A stretch of 64,000 nucleotides of DNA from Planctomycetaceae bacterium (lineage in GTDB: Bacteria > Planctomycetota > Phycisphaerae > Phycisphaerales > UBA1924): NCBI GenBank assembly GCA_021294835.1, contig JAJTDF010000001.1, forward strand, positions 37,665 through 101,664. Direction: 5' to 3'. Numbering within the stretch: the first letter of the stretch is position 1; every line of letters begins with the position of its first letter. Below are positions 20,196 through 28,237 of this stretch, one piece after another. Position numbers and translations under genes: made by a program. The notes below the pieces were generated by a model. That model was not told the DNA's origin. It saw nothing but the letters and a program-made list of their open reading frames with translations, and made no database searches.

Positions 20196-22355
20196 ATGAG
20201 CAACCCTGCCCCTTCCTCCTCCGGCTCCTCCGCCCCCGGCCCAAGCGTTGCGCCTGATTCAGGCCGCACCGTCCTCGGTCATCCGCCGGGCCTGTTCCTG
20301 TTGTTCCTCGTAGAGATGTGGGAGCGATTCAGCTATTACGGCATGCGTGCCCTGCTGGTGTTGTATCTCATCAGCGTCATCGCAGTTCACCAACTGCCCA
20401 GCGGCACGTATTCCAACACGCTCCAGTTCACCCAACTCGCCGAGCAGCCCAAGCCCGGTTCGCCCGATTCGGGCACCGACCTGCCGGACGTTGGTCGAGT
20501 TTCGCGCCTGTTGACGGTTCAGGTCGGTGAGCAGACCCCGGCGGTCGCCTCAACCACTGCGGTGACGGGCAGCCCGCAATTCACACTCACCCGGCTTGAA
20601 CGGACCAAGCCTTCCGCAGACTCAGGGCCAGAGAGTCCCGACTGGGCACCGATCCCCGGTAACGACGATCCCCCAGTGGTGCTGCGCGGAGCTCCCGGTG
20701 CCAAGGGCGAGTTCACCGACTCCGAGGTGGCCTGGGCCATCGCCAACCCGACCGACAAGCCGATCCGCGTTTGGGTTGAACTCAAGCCGCATGCACAGGC
20801 CAAATCTCCGGCCAACGGTCGGACCTTCTTCACCGTCAACGACTCGCCCGGAGCCCAGGTGCTTGAACTCAAGCCCGGTGCCGAGCCCACCAAGGTGATC
20901 GTTCAAGCCAACCAGCACGACAGCGGCCGCAACTGGTCAAAGACTGATGCCAGTGTGCTTTACGGGTGGTACACCGGTCTGGCCTACTTGTTTCCCATCC
21001 TCGGCGGTCTGATCGCCGACAAACTCATCGGCACCCATCGCTCCATGCTCGTCGGCGGCCTGCTGATCACCCTCGGGCACGTCATTCTGGGCGTTTCGGG
21101 CATGGGCCAGCTGGCCCAGAGCTCCGCCGGCATGTCGCTGTTCATCATGGGCCTGGCGGTCATCGTGCTGGGCACCGGCCACTTCAAGCCCACGGTGTCG
21201 GTCATGGTCGGCCAGCTCTACCCGGAGGGCGACCCCCGGCGCGACGGCGCCTTCACCATTTTCTACATGGGCATCAACCTCGGGGCGTTCATCTGCGCCT
21301 TTGTCTGCGGCACGCTTGGCGAGAAGGTCGGCTGGCACTACGGATTCGGCTCCGCCGCCGTCGGCATGATCCTCGGTCTGCTGCTGTATGTGGCAGGCAA
21401 GCCAGCCTTTCTGCGTGGCATCGGTGAGCCACCGGCCGACAAGCGCTCCGCCGCCAACGGCCTGGCTACGGGGTTCCTGGTCGTGGGGGTGCTGCTGGCC
21501 GGCGGATTCGCCGCGGCCCACAACCTGGGCCTGCTGGCCCATCTGCAGGCGGGCATCGACTGGCTGCAGGCCCGGCCCACCATCAGCATTTCGCTGATCG
21601 TTGCGCTGCTGATCATCCTCGCGGGCTGGATCGTCTGGTTCCTCAACCAGAACCGGCCGGAGGACCGCGGGCCGATCATCACCATCTTCGTCTACATGTT
21701 CTTCAACGCCATGTTCTGGATTGCCTTCGAGCAGGCGGGCACCAGCATCAATGTGTTTACCGAGCAGAAGACCGACCGCGTGCTGTTCGGGTGGGAGGTG
21801 CCCGCGACGTGGTTCCAATCCATCAATGCGGGGTTGATCTTCATGCTCGCCCCGCTGTTCGCCGCCCTGTGGACGCGACTGGGCCGACGCAACCTCAACC
21901 CCGGCCAGCCCATCAAGATCGCCCTCGGTCTGCTCTTCGTCGGGCTGGGCTACGTGTTCATGGTGGTTGCCGCCAACCACGTCCAATCGGCCGCCAAGGC
22001 GTCGATGATGCTGATCGTGCTGACCTATTTCTGGCACACCGTCGGCGAACTCTGCCTCTCCCCCACCGGTCTGTCGTATGTGACCAAGGCGGCCCCGGTC
22101 CGCTTTGTCAGCCTGCTGATGGGGATCTGGTTCATCTCCAGCTTCATCGCCAACCTCGGCGGCGGTCTGGTGGCCGCCCAGGTTGAGGCGATCGAGAAGG
22201 GCGAATCGCAGACCTTCCTCCAGCACATGGGCATCAGGCTTGGCGGCCAGGCCGATTTCTTCCTGCTCTTTGTCGCCACCTCCGCCGCCGCCGGGCTGAT
22301 CATCCTCGCCTTGGCCCCCCTGCTGCTGCGATTGCAACGGAGCCGGCACGACTGA
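20196..22355 (+). CDS. Proton-dependent oligopeptide transporter (POT/PTR family) with a large insertion
   Basis: A 719-residue major-facilitator-type proton/peptide symporter of the inner membrane. TM1 (about 33-62) has the family ExxERFxYYG motif as EMWERFSYYGMRALL. TM2 begins near 252 with YGWYTGLAYLFPILGGLIAD; later GINLGAFICAFVCGTLGE and ELCLSPTGLSYVTKAAP are POT signatures. Between TM1 and TM2 lie about 185 residues (roughly 64-248) rich in Thr, Pro, Glu and Asp, with no membrane segment, where ordinary bacterial POT proteins have a short loop. By topology this segment would be periplasmic. It is transcribed divergently from the helicase operon, and no peptidase gene is adjacent. Substrate specificity is not readable. 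Confidence 0.88.
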   Translation: MSNPAPSSSGSSAPGPSVAPDSGRTVLGHPPGLFLLFLVEMWERFSYYGMRALLVLYLISVIAVHQLPSGTYSNTLQFTQLAEQPKPGSPDSGTDLPDVGRVSRLLTVQVGEQTPAVASTTAVTGSPQFTLTRLERTKPSADSGPESPDWAPIPGNDDPPVVLRGAPGAKGEFTDSEVAWAIANPTDKPIRVWVELKPHAQAKSPANGRTFFTVNDSPGAQVLELKPGAEPTKVIVQANQHDSGRNWSKTDASVLYGWYTGLAYLFPILGGLIADKLIGTHRSMLVGGLLITLGHVILGVSGMGQLAQSSAGMSLFIMGLAVIVLGTGHFKPTVSVMVGQLYPEGDPRRDGAFTIFYMGINLGAFICAFVCGTLGEKVGWHYGFGSAAVGMILGLLLYVAGKPAFLRGIGEPPADKRSAANGLATGFLVVGVLLAGGFAAAHNLGLLAHLQAGIDWLQARPTISISLIVALLIILAGWIVWFLNQNRPEDRGPIITIFVYMFFNAMFWIAFEQAGTSINVFTEQKTDRVLFGWEVPATWFQSINAGLIFMLAPLFAALWTRLGRRNLNPGQPIKIALGLLFVGLGYVFMVVAANHVQSAAKASMMLIVLTYFWHTVGELCLSPTGLSYVTKAAPVRFVSLLMGIWFISSFIANLGGGLVAAQVEAIEKGESQTFLQHMGIRLGGQADFFLLFVATSAAAGLIILALAPLLLRLQRSRHD

Positions 22356-22841
22356 CCCCCTGCGATGACGGCGGCCCGGCCGGCTGATCGGGTCGGGCCG
22401 CGGTCGCGAGCCAATCTGTTTGGGTAATAGAAGGACTGCTTCACGGGACGCTTTTCCGCCATCGGGCGGGTCGGGGGTCCCCTTCCACCCCCCAAACTAC
22501 GGCTTGACCCTCCGCCCCTGTTTGCTAGCATTGAGTTCGCCGGAATGCCGCCGGGGGCGGGGTCCGGAGCTCAAGTCAGGCAGCCACCTATGGACAGCGA
22601 CGAGGACGACGAAGTACCGGTTTCTTGAGCGACCAGGCCGCGGCCAAGCGGCTCAGCCGGTCCCCCCGCTGCCCCACCACCCGCGTGCAACCCCGCCGCC
22701 CGACGTGCCGAGGCTTCCGTGCCTCAGCCCGCCGCAGGTGGCGAGTCCCCCAAGGTTTATCCAACCGCCCCATTATCACCTCCCGGCCGTTTGCCGGGCC
22801 CCGGCAAAGCAGCCGGGGGTGCATCAGACAGAGAAACAGCC
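22356..22841. other. Long intergenic region and leader upstream of fusA
   Basis: About 490 bp with no supported gene. Small open frames in it lack conserved features. It contains a promoter candidate at 22504-22531, which would give EF-G mRNA a leader of about 300 nt. No riboswitch or protein-binding leader could be recognised by eye. Confidence 0.4.
22504..22531 (+). promoter_or_regulatory. Candidate sigma70-type promoter of fusA
   Basis: TTGACC (22504-22509) is separated by 16 bp from TAGCAT (22526-22531). The -35 matches the consensus in five of six positions and the -10 in four of six. It stands in locally more AT-rich sequence and points towards fusA, 311 bp upstream of its ATG. This is an assignment by eye only. 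Confidence 0.4.
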
Positions 22842-24956
22842 ATGTCAACCGACCTCAGCCGTGTTCGCAACTTCGGGATCTGTGCCCACATCGACGCCGG
22901 CAAGACGACCGTCTCCGAGCGCATCCTCTACTACACCGGCAAGAACTACAAGATCGGTGAGGTGCACGAGGGCACCGCGACCATGGACTTCCTGCAGGAA
23001 GAGCAGGAGCGCGGCATCACCATCCAGTCCGCCGCCACCACCTGCCCGTGGGAATTCAACGGCCAGGAGTACAAGCTCAACCTGATCGATACCCCCGGCC
23101 ACGTGGACTTCACGATCGAAGTCGAGCGTTCGCTCCGCGTCCTCGACGGCGCCGTCGCCGTCTTCGACGGCAAGGAAGGCGTTGAGGCCCAGTCCGAGAC
23201 CGTCTGGCGCCAGGCCGACCGCTACCGGGTCCCCCGCCTGTGCTTCGTCAACAAGATGGACAAGATCGGCGCCTCGTTCGACTTCTCCTACGACACCATC
23301 CTCAAGCGCCTCGGCGTCAACGCCATCGCCATCCAGTACCCCATCGGCACCGGGCACGAGCACAAGGGCATCATCGACCTGCTCACCCAGCGTGCCTTCT
23401 ACTTCGAGGGCGAGAAGGGCGAGACCGTCCGCGAGGCCGATGTGCCCGCCGACCTGGTCGACACCGTCAAGAAGTGGCGCACGATGGCCATCGAGAAGAT
23501 CTCCGAACTGGACGACAAACTCACCGAGCAGTACCTCAGCGGCGAAGAGCCCTCCGTGGCGGACCTCAAGAAGGCTCTTCGCAAGGGCGTGGTCGCCCGC
23601 ACCTGCTTCCCGGTGCTCTGTGGGGCCGCTCTGCGGAACGTCGGCGTCCAGCACCTGCTGGACTGCGTCGTGGAGTACTTGCCCTCTCCGAGCGAGAAGC
23701 CCGAGGTCGAGGGCACCGACCCGCGCGACAAGGAAAAGAGGATGTCCCGTCCGCACGACCCCAACGCCCCCTTCTCAGCGCTGGTGTTCAAGGTCGTCGC
23801 CGACCAGCACGGCGACCTGACCTACATGCGGGTCTACTCCGGCCGTCTGGCCAAGGGCATGCGCATCATCAACCCCGGCAACGGGGAGAAGGAACTGGCC
23901 TCCCGCATCTTCGAGATGCACGCCAAGGACCGCAACCCGCTTGAAGAGACCTCCGCCGGCAACATCGTCGCCGTCGTCGGCATCAAGAAGTCCTACACCG
24001 GTGACACGCTCTGCGATCCCGATCAGCCCATCCTGCTCGAGCGGATGCACTTCCCTGAGCCGGTCATCAGCATGTCCATCGAGCCCAAGACCCAGGCTGA
24101 CCGCCAGAAGCTCGGCGACGCTCTCGGCGTCATTCGCCGCGAGGACCCCTCCTTCCGCTCGTTCTACAACGAGGAAACCGGCCAGACCATCATCTCCGGC
24201 ATGGGTGAGCTCCACCTTGAAATCATCAAGAACAAGCTCGTCCGTGACATGAAGATCGGCGTCGAGGTCGGCAAGCCGCAGGTCGCCTACCGCGAGGCCA
24301 TCGGCCGCAAGGTCGAGGACGTCCGCGGTCTGTTCAAGAAGCAGACCGGCGGTCGCGGTCAGTTCGGTGACTGCACCATCAGCATCGAGCCCTTCACCGC
24401 CGAGCAGGCCGCCGCCGAAGAGATCGACTTCACCGACAACGTCGCGTTCGAGAACGGCATCGTCGGCGGTTCCATCCCCAAGGAGTTCATCCCCTCCGTC
24501 GAGTACGGCGTCCGCCAGACCGCCCTCGCCGGCGTCACCGCGGGCTTCCCGCTCATCAACGTGAAGATCACCCTCACCGATGGCAAGTACCACCCGGTCG
24601 ACTCGTCGCAGGTCGCCTTCGAGCAGGCCGGCCGCATCGCCCTTCAGGAGGCGGTTGCCAAGGCCCAGCCCATTCTCCTCGAGCCGATCATGAAGGTCGT
24701 GGTCACCGTCCCCGAGGAGTACTTCGGCTCGGTGACCGGCGATATCTCCTCCCGCCGCGGCATGATCACTGAGCAGGAGGACCGCGGCGTCGCCAAGATC
24801 GTCACCTGTGAAGTGCCGCTCTCGGAGATGTTCGGCTACACCACATCGCTTCGCTCGCTCACCCAGGGCCGCGGCAGCAACACCATGGAGTTCCTCGCCT
24901 ACCGCCCGATGCCCCGCAACCTGCAGGAAGAGGTCATCAAGTCCATGAAGGCTTGA
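22842..24956 (+). CDS. fusA: Translation elongation factor G
   Basis: A ribosomal translocase GTPase. The 704-residue protein has all G motifs: AHIDAGKTT near 15-23, RGITIQSA, DTPGHVDFTIEVERSLRVLDG and NKMDKIGA, followed by domains II-V ending in the YTTSLRSLTQGRG signature. The conserved start MSTDLSRVRNFGICAHIDAG fixes the ATG at 22842; the in-frame extension to 22719 is not conserved-looking. The gene stands alone, without rpsL, rpsG or tuf beside it, has a long upstream region with its own candidate promoter, and is followed 34 bp later by an intrinsic terminator, so it is probably monocistronic. Its codon use is strongly biased to C-ending codons, as expected for a highly expressed gene. 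Confidence 0.96.
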   Translation: MSTDLSRVRNFGICAHIDAGKTTVSERILYYTGKNYKIGEVHEGTATMDFLQEEQERGITIQSAATTCPWEFNGQEYKLNLIDTPGHVDFTIEVERSLRVLDGAVAVFDGKEGVEAQSETVWRQADRYRVPRLCFVNKMDKIGASFDFSYDTILKRLGVNAIAIQYPIGTGHEHKGIIDLLTQRAFYFEGEKGETVREADVPADLVDTVKKWRTMAIEKISELDDKLTEQYLSGEEPSVADLKKALRKGVVARTCFPVLCGAALRNVGVQHLLDCVVEYLPSPSEKPEVEGTDPRDKEKRMSRPHDPNAPFSALVFKVVADQHGDLTYMRVYSGRLAKGMRIINPGNGEKELASRIFEMHAKDRNPLEETSAGNIVAVVGIKKSYTGDTLCDPDQPILLERMHFPEPVISMSIEPKTQADRQKLGDALGVIRREDPSFRSFYNEETGQTIISGMGELHLEIIKNKLVRDMKIGVEVGKPQVAYREAIGRKVEDVRGLFKKQTGGRGQFGDCTISIEPFTAEQAAAEEIDFTDNVAFENGIVGGSIPKEFIPSVEYGVRQTALAGVTAGFPLINVKITLTDGKYHPVDSSQVAFEQAGRIALQEAVAKAQPILLEPIMKVVVTVPEEYFGSVTGDISSRRGMITEQEDRGVAKIVTCEVPLSEMFGYTTSLRSLTQGRGSNTMEFLAYRPMPRNLQEEVIKSMKA

Positions 24957-24985
24957 TGGGCTGACCGAAATTCAGCACGCACCAA

Positions 24986-25016
24986 GAAAGGGGACCCGCC
25001 GCCGGGTCCCCTTTTT
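24986..25016 (+). terminator. Intrinsic terminator downstream of fusA
   Basis: A perfect 8-bp stem GGGGACCC (24990-24997) / GGGTCCCC (25004-25011) with loop GCCGCC is followed by five T. A short A-rich stretch precedes it. It begins about 30 bp after the fusA stop. This is one of the few textbook Rho-independent terminators in the window. Confidence 0.9.
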
Positions 25017-25257
25017 CGTTCCCCGTTCGGCCCCCCCCCCCCGAACTTTGGCCTTCCCGGCACGGTCATTCCCGGTCCGCAGGCGGGCGATAAACCGGTT
25101 TTCCCGCTCCGAGCCCCTTGCGAGCGTCGAGACCTTGAGTTACCCTCACAGAACGCGGCGGGCAGCCGTTTGAATCACTGCTGAACCGGCCCTGTCCGCG
25201 CCGATCACAGCCCTGCAGCCGGGGATGTTCTCCCCGGCCTTCTTTGGAGCCTCGGCC
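25017..25257. other. Intergenic region with a C12 homopolymer
   Basis: About 240 bp between the fusA terminator and the adenylate-kinase-like gene. It holds a run of twelve C at 25031-25042. No gene or clear promoter is seen. Confidence 0.5.
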
Positions 25258-25977
25258 ATGCACGCACGGTACAAGACGATTCTCCTCTTCGGCGCCCCGG
25301 GCGCAGGCAAGGGAACGCAGGGCAAGGTTCTCGGCAACGTTCCCGGCTTCTACCACCTCTCCTGCGGCGACGTTTTCCGCAATCTGGACATGTCCTCTCC
25401 CCTCGGGAGGATCTTCGTCGAGTACTCCAGCAAGGGCCTGCTGGTGCCCGACGAGCCGACCATCCAGATGTGGAGCCAGAACATGCACGCCCGCACCGTT
25501 CTGGGCATCTACAAGCCTCATGTGGACCTGCTGGTGCTCGACGGGATCCCTCGCAACGTCGCTCAGGCCAAGCTCCTCGAGAAGCACATCCAAGTGCTCA
25601 AGATCGTCCACCTGGTCTGTCGCGACAAAGAGAAGATGATGGAGCGGCTCCGCCGTCGAGCCATCAAGGAGAATCGGATTGACGACGCCAAGGAGGAAGT
25701 GATCCGCAAGCGCTGGGCGGTCTATGAGAGTGAGACCTTCCCCGTGCTGGAGTACTACCCGTCCAGCCTGGTGGCAGAAGTCGAGGCGATGGGTAGCCCC
25801 GCCGAAGTTCTCGAACACGTGCTCGAGGTGCTCGTGCCGGTGCAGAATGCGCACTTCCGCAGCCCCGCGGGTGGCGACGAGGCCCCGCCGGCCAAGCCCG
25901 CCAAGGCCGGGAAGGATGCCAAAGCCCTCAACGGTCAAACCGGCAAGCCCGCCCGCAAGGCCGGCGCCAAACGCTGA
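25258..25977 (+). CDS. Adenylate kinase-like nucleoside monophosphate kinase
   Basis: A 239-residue P-loop kinase of the adenylate/UMP-CMP kinase group, expected to transfer phosphate between ATP and a nucleoside monophosphate. Visible are P-loop GAPGAGKGT at 12-20, SCGDVFR in the NMP-binding region, VLDGIPRN near 94-101 (family DGFPR), and RRRAIKENRIDDAKEEVIRK in the LID region. The LID is short, with no zinc Cys. The last roughly 40 residues are a Lys/Ala/Pro/Gly-rich tail not found in standard Adk. The ATG at 25258 has a GGAG eight bases upstream, unlike the in-frame ATG at 25225. Because the tail and central part diverge from Adk, it may be a paralogue rather than the housekeeping enzyme. 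Confidence 0.8.
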   Translation: MHARYKTILLFGAPGAGKGTQGKVLGNVPGFYHLSCGDVFRNLDMSSPLGRIFVEYSSKGLLVPDEPTIQMWSQNMHARTVLGIYKPHVDLLVLDGIPRNVAQAKLLEKHIQVLKIVHLVCRDKEKMMERLRRRAIKENRIDDAKEEVIRKRWAVYESETFPVLEYYPSSLVAEVEAMGSPAEVLEHVLEVLVPVQNAHFRSPAGGDEAPPAKPAKAGKDAKALNGQTGKPARKAGAKR

Positions 25978-26037
25978 GTGTTCCCCCCTGTCCGGACGAC
26001 GTTGGGCCCGGCCGCCGCTTGGGCAATTGCAAGAGAT

Positions 26038-26949
26038 CTACTTCTTGCCCGGTTCGTCCGGCCCGGGCTGTGGCTTGGCCTCAGGCTTGCTGTCGGGCTT
26101 GGTAGCCGGCGCGGTGGTCCGCTCCCGCTCGGCCGCCTGACGGATCTCCTCGGGCACGGCAAACAGGCCTTCATCCACCGCGACATTGTGCGAGACCTTC
26201 TCCAACGTCATGATCTGCTCGTGGCCGAGCACCCGGCGGCTGGTGCGATGAGCCAGCCGAATCTTCACCTCGCCCTGAACAGGCACCTCCCGCCAGTCGG
26301 ACAGTTCAACCTCCGCCTCCGCGCGGCCGATCGGCGCGTCGTACACCATCCGCATGACTGTCAGCAGACCGGCTTGCTCGTCAAACAGCCATTCCTCAAC
26401 ACCCCCTTCGTTGGGGCGAGGGGTCATCCGCAGCACAACAACCTCGCGGCCTGCATGCATATCCCGCCTGACCGTCTCTATCTTGTCGTACAGGTCCTTC
26501 AACTGCGTTTCACTGCCGAGGATCCCCGGCCGTCGGAGCTGCGCCCGTTCGCCGCCGGTGAGCAGCCGGTTGCCGGCCACCACCGTCCGCTCCCACGCCA
26601 GGCCGTCGGTCAGCACGTGCCGGGTCTCGCCGAGGCCGTCCGCTGTGATGACCGAAAGCATGCGTTCCGGGACCTGTTGGGTCATCTCCGCCCGACCGTT
26701 GATGCGGGCAGCAGGGATCTCCACCTTCCACACTGAGACCCGCGTCCGCAGCGATGCATACGCCCTCTCCCCGCCGGTTGCGTCGATGTACCGCTTGAGT
26801 ACGTCCTCGGCAGCCGGAAGTGGCTTGCTTGGCACCGTCGGGGCGGGCATGGCTTCAGCTTTGCCGTCAACCGCTCCGGGTTGCTTGCCACCTGCTACCA
26901 GGGTTGTTAGCACCCCTAGCGACCCGGCGAGGATCCATACTCGACTCAT
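26038..26949 (-). CDS. Secreted protein of unknown function, LolA-like pattern
   Basis: A 303-residue protein with a signal-peptide-like N-terminus (MSRVWILAGSLGVLTTLVAG). The mature part begins with EDVLKRYIDATGGERAY, a pattern seen in many predicted periplasmic proteins related to outer-membrane lipoprotein-sorting factors, followed by alternating beta-strand-like sequence (MTPRPNEGGVEEWLFDEQAGLL). The C-terminus is Lys/Pro-rich (KPDSKPEAKPQPGPDEPGKK). The ATG at 26949 is preceded by GGAG at a gap of 7; the frame continues up to 26979 without such a site. It is convergent with the adenylate-kinase-like gene and follows the YqjDEK-like trio at 52 bp. I do not recognise a specific family, and the LolA link is only a resemblance. 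Confidence 0.65.
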   Translation of the reverse strand: MSRVWILAGSLGVLTTLVAGGKQPGAVDGKAEAMPAPTVPSKPLPAAEDVLKRYIDATGGERAYASLRTRVSVWKVEIPAARINGRAEMTQQVPERMLSVITADGLGETRHVLTDGLAWERTVVAGNRLLTGGERAQLRRPGILGSETQLKDLYDKIETVRRDMHAGREVVVLRMTPRPNEGGVEEWLFDEQAGLLTVMRMVYDAPIGRAEAEVELSDWREVPVQGEVKIRLAHRTSRRVLGHEQIMTLEKVSHNVAVDEGLFAVPEEIRQAAERERTTAPATKPDSKPEAKPQPGPDEPGKK

Positions 26950-27001
26950 GCGGCTTCTCCATGTCAGCATCCCGGCCACCCGGCTTCAAACCGCCGGCTG
27001 C

Positions 27002-27388
27002 TCAACGCCGGCGAGCGGCAGCCGCTGCGATTCCCGACTTCACCGCCCACACCATGCCCTTGATGATCGCCTTCCGGGCTATGCCCCCCAGCCCGATGCC
27101 GGAACGACTACCGCCGGCTCGATCGCCATCCCCTGCGCCCGCCTTGCCACGCTTGCTCCGACCCGCCCGGGCAAGGGTGAGCCCAAGCACCACGACCGAC
27201 GCTAGACCTCCAACCATTCCCCATGACTTGGCCGCGTTCGCCAGCGAGGCGACCGCCTCTCGCTGGGCCGCATCCACCCCCCTGCCGCTCTCCAGCAACG
27301 CCGCCTTCGCAGAGGCAACGGCGGCAGTCGCCGGCGCACGCATGGCCTTCGAGGGCATGTTCAGCATCACGGGGGCTGGCTGGTTCAC
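27002..27388 (-). CDS. Small membrane-associated protein in a YqjD/E/K-like trio
   Basis: A 128-residue protein with an Ala-rich N-terminus, a hydrophobic segment around SWGMVGGLASVVVLGLTLA, a basic Gly-rich linker and a C-terminal segment (KAIIKGMVWAVKSGIAAAAARRR) that may be amphipathic. Its GTG start at 27388 overlaps the stop of the upstream holin-like gene (GTGA), which decides this start over the longer frame to 27466. I cannot assign a family; its place after YqjD- and YqjE-like genes parallels the third gene of the E. coli yqjDEK set. Confidence 0.6.
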   Translation of the reverse strand: MNQPAPVMLNMPSKAMRAPATAAVASAKAALLESGRGVDAAQREAVASLANAAKSWGMVGGLASVVVLGLTLARAGRSKRGKAGAGDGDRAGGSRSGIGLGGIARKAIIKGMVWAVKSGIAAAAARRR

Positions 27389-27663
27389 CTGGCGCTCCGG
27401 CGAACCTGCAGCAACACCACCAAGGCCACGATAACCGCCACCGCGCCGACGATCACCGCCGTCCACGTCGCCCCCAGTCGTTCGACCATGGCGCTGTACA
27501 GGCCGGCGAGCAGGAACACCACCCCCGCCACGCCGATCAGCACGGCCCCGAGGGCGACAAAGACCAGCATGCTGGTGCGAACAACGTGCACCCGAAGCAG
27601 CCGGCCTTCAGCCTCGAACAACTCCACCAGCCGAACCAGCATCTGCGACAGTTGCTCGAACAT
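27385..27663 (-). CDS. YqjE-like / phage-holin superfamily III-type membrane protein
   Basis: A 92-residue protein with an amphipathic N-terminal helix (MFEQLSQMLVRLVELFEAEGRL) and two transmembrane helices (about residues 31-56 and 65-86), ending in a short basic tail. This is the layout of the YqjE/Phage_holin_3_6 family of inner-membrane proteins of unknown biochemical role. It lies between a YqjD-like gene upstream and a small membrane protein gene downstream, and its stop overlaps the downstream GTG. Confidence 0.75.
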   Translation of the reverse strand: MFEQLSQMLVRLVELFEAEGRLLRVHVVRTSMLVFVALGAVLIGVAGVVFLLAGLYSAMVERLGATWTAVIVGAVAVIVALVVLLQVRRSAR

Positions 27664-27714
27664 CAGTGTCCTGCTGTGGGTGAACGTTCCATCAGACCCG
27701 ATCGCCGGACATTC

Positions 27715-28092
27715 TCAGCGCCGCAACAGCGACCCGAGCAGCAACCCGACGCCGAAGGCCAGACCAACGGCCATGAACGGGTGCTCGCGGATGTTGTCTG
27801 CAGTCTTGTCCTTGGCGGCCTTGGCCTGCTCGCTCGCCGACTCAGCGGCATGCCTGGCGTAATCGGCCGCAGCGTGGGCCTTCTCGTTCACTGTCGACGC
27901 GGCCTCGCTGACCTTCTCCCCCACTTTGGTGCGAACCTCGCCGTAACCGGTCTTGGCGGCCCGCCCGACGTCCTTGGCGACATCAGTCAGCACCGATCGA
28001 AGCCGTTCCACATCCGCTCGCAGGGCATCCAAATCACTCTTCAGGGTGACTGTCGCTGGGTTCACTCCTGCCGCATTGCTGGTCGGATCCAT
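27715..28092 (-). CDS. YqjD/ElaB-like (DUF883) membrane-anchored protein
   Basis: A 125-residue protein with a long helical, Ala/Lys/Glu-rich stretch (about 15-100) and a single C-terminal membrane segment HPFMAVGLAFGVGLLLGSLLRR, the hallmark of YqjD/ElaB/YgaM proteins. In E. coli such proteins are tail-anchored in the inner membrane and bind ribosomes in stationary phase. The ATG at 28092 has a perfect GGAGG at a gap of 7, better than the frame extension to 28131. It begins a probable three-gene operon with the YqjE-like gene (52 bp gap) and the following small protein. Confidence 0.8.
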   Translation of the reverse strand: MDPTSNAAGVNPATVTLKSDLDALRADVERLRSVLTDVAKDVGRAAKTGYGEVRTKVGEKVSEAASTVNEKAHAAADYARHAAESASEQAKAAKDKTADNIREHPFMAVGLAFGVGLLLGSLLRR

Positions 28093-28237
28093 GGGCAAAC
28101 CTCCGGATGAGCCGGCGTCTCGGCTCCGCACGAGCCAGACTCACCGGACGATCATGTCAATGCTACGGACTGCCGCACCCGCCGGTTCTGCCGCCGCAGC
28201 AGGGATATCCCCCGTTTCGGCGGATCTGCCGAGGCGG

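Noticed and set aside
20937..22349. Minus-strand frame opposite the POT transporter
   Set aside because: Gly/His/Asp-rich antisense translation with no motif.
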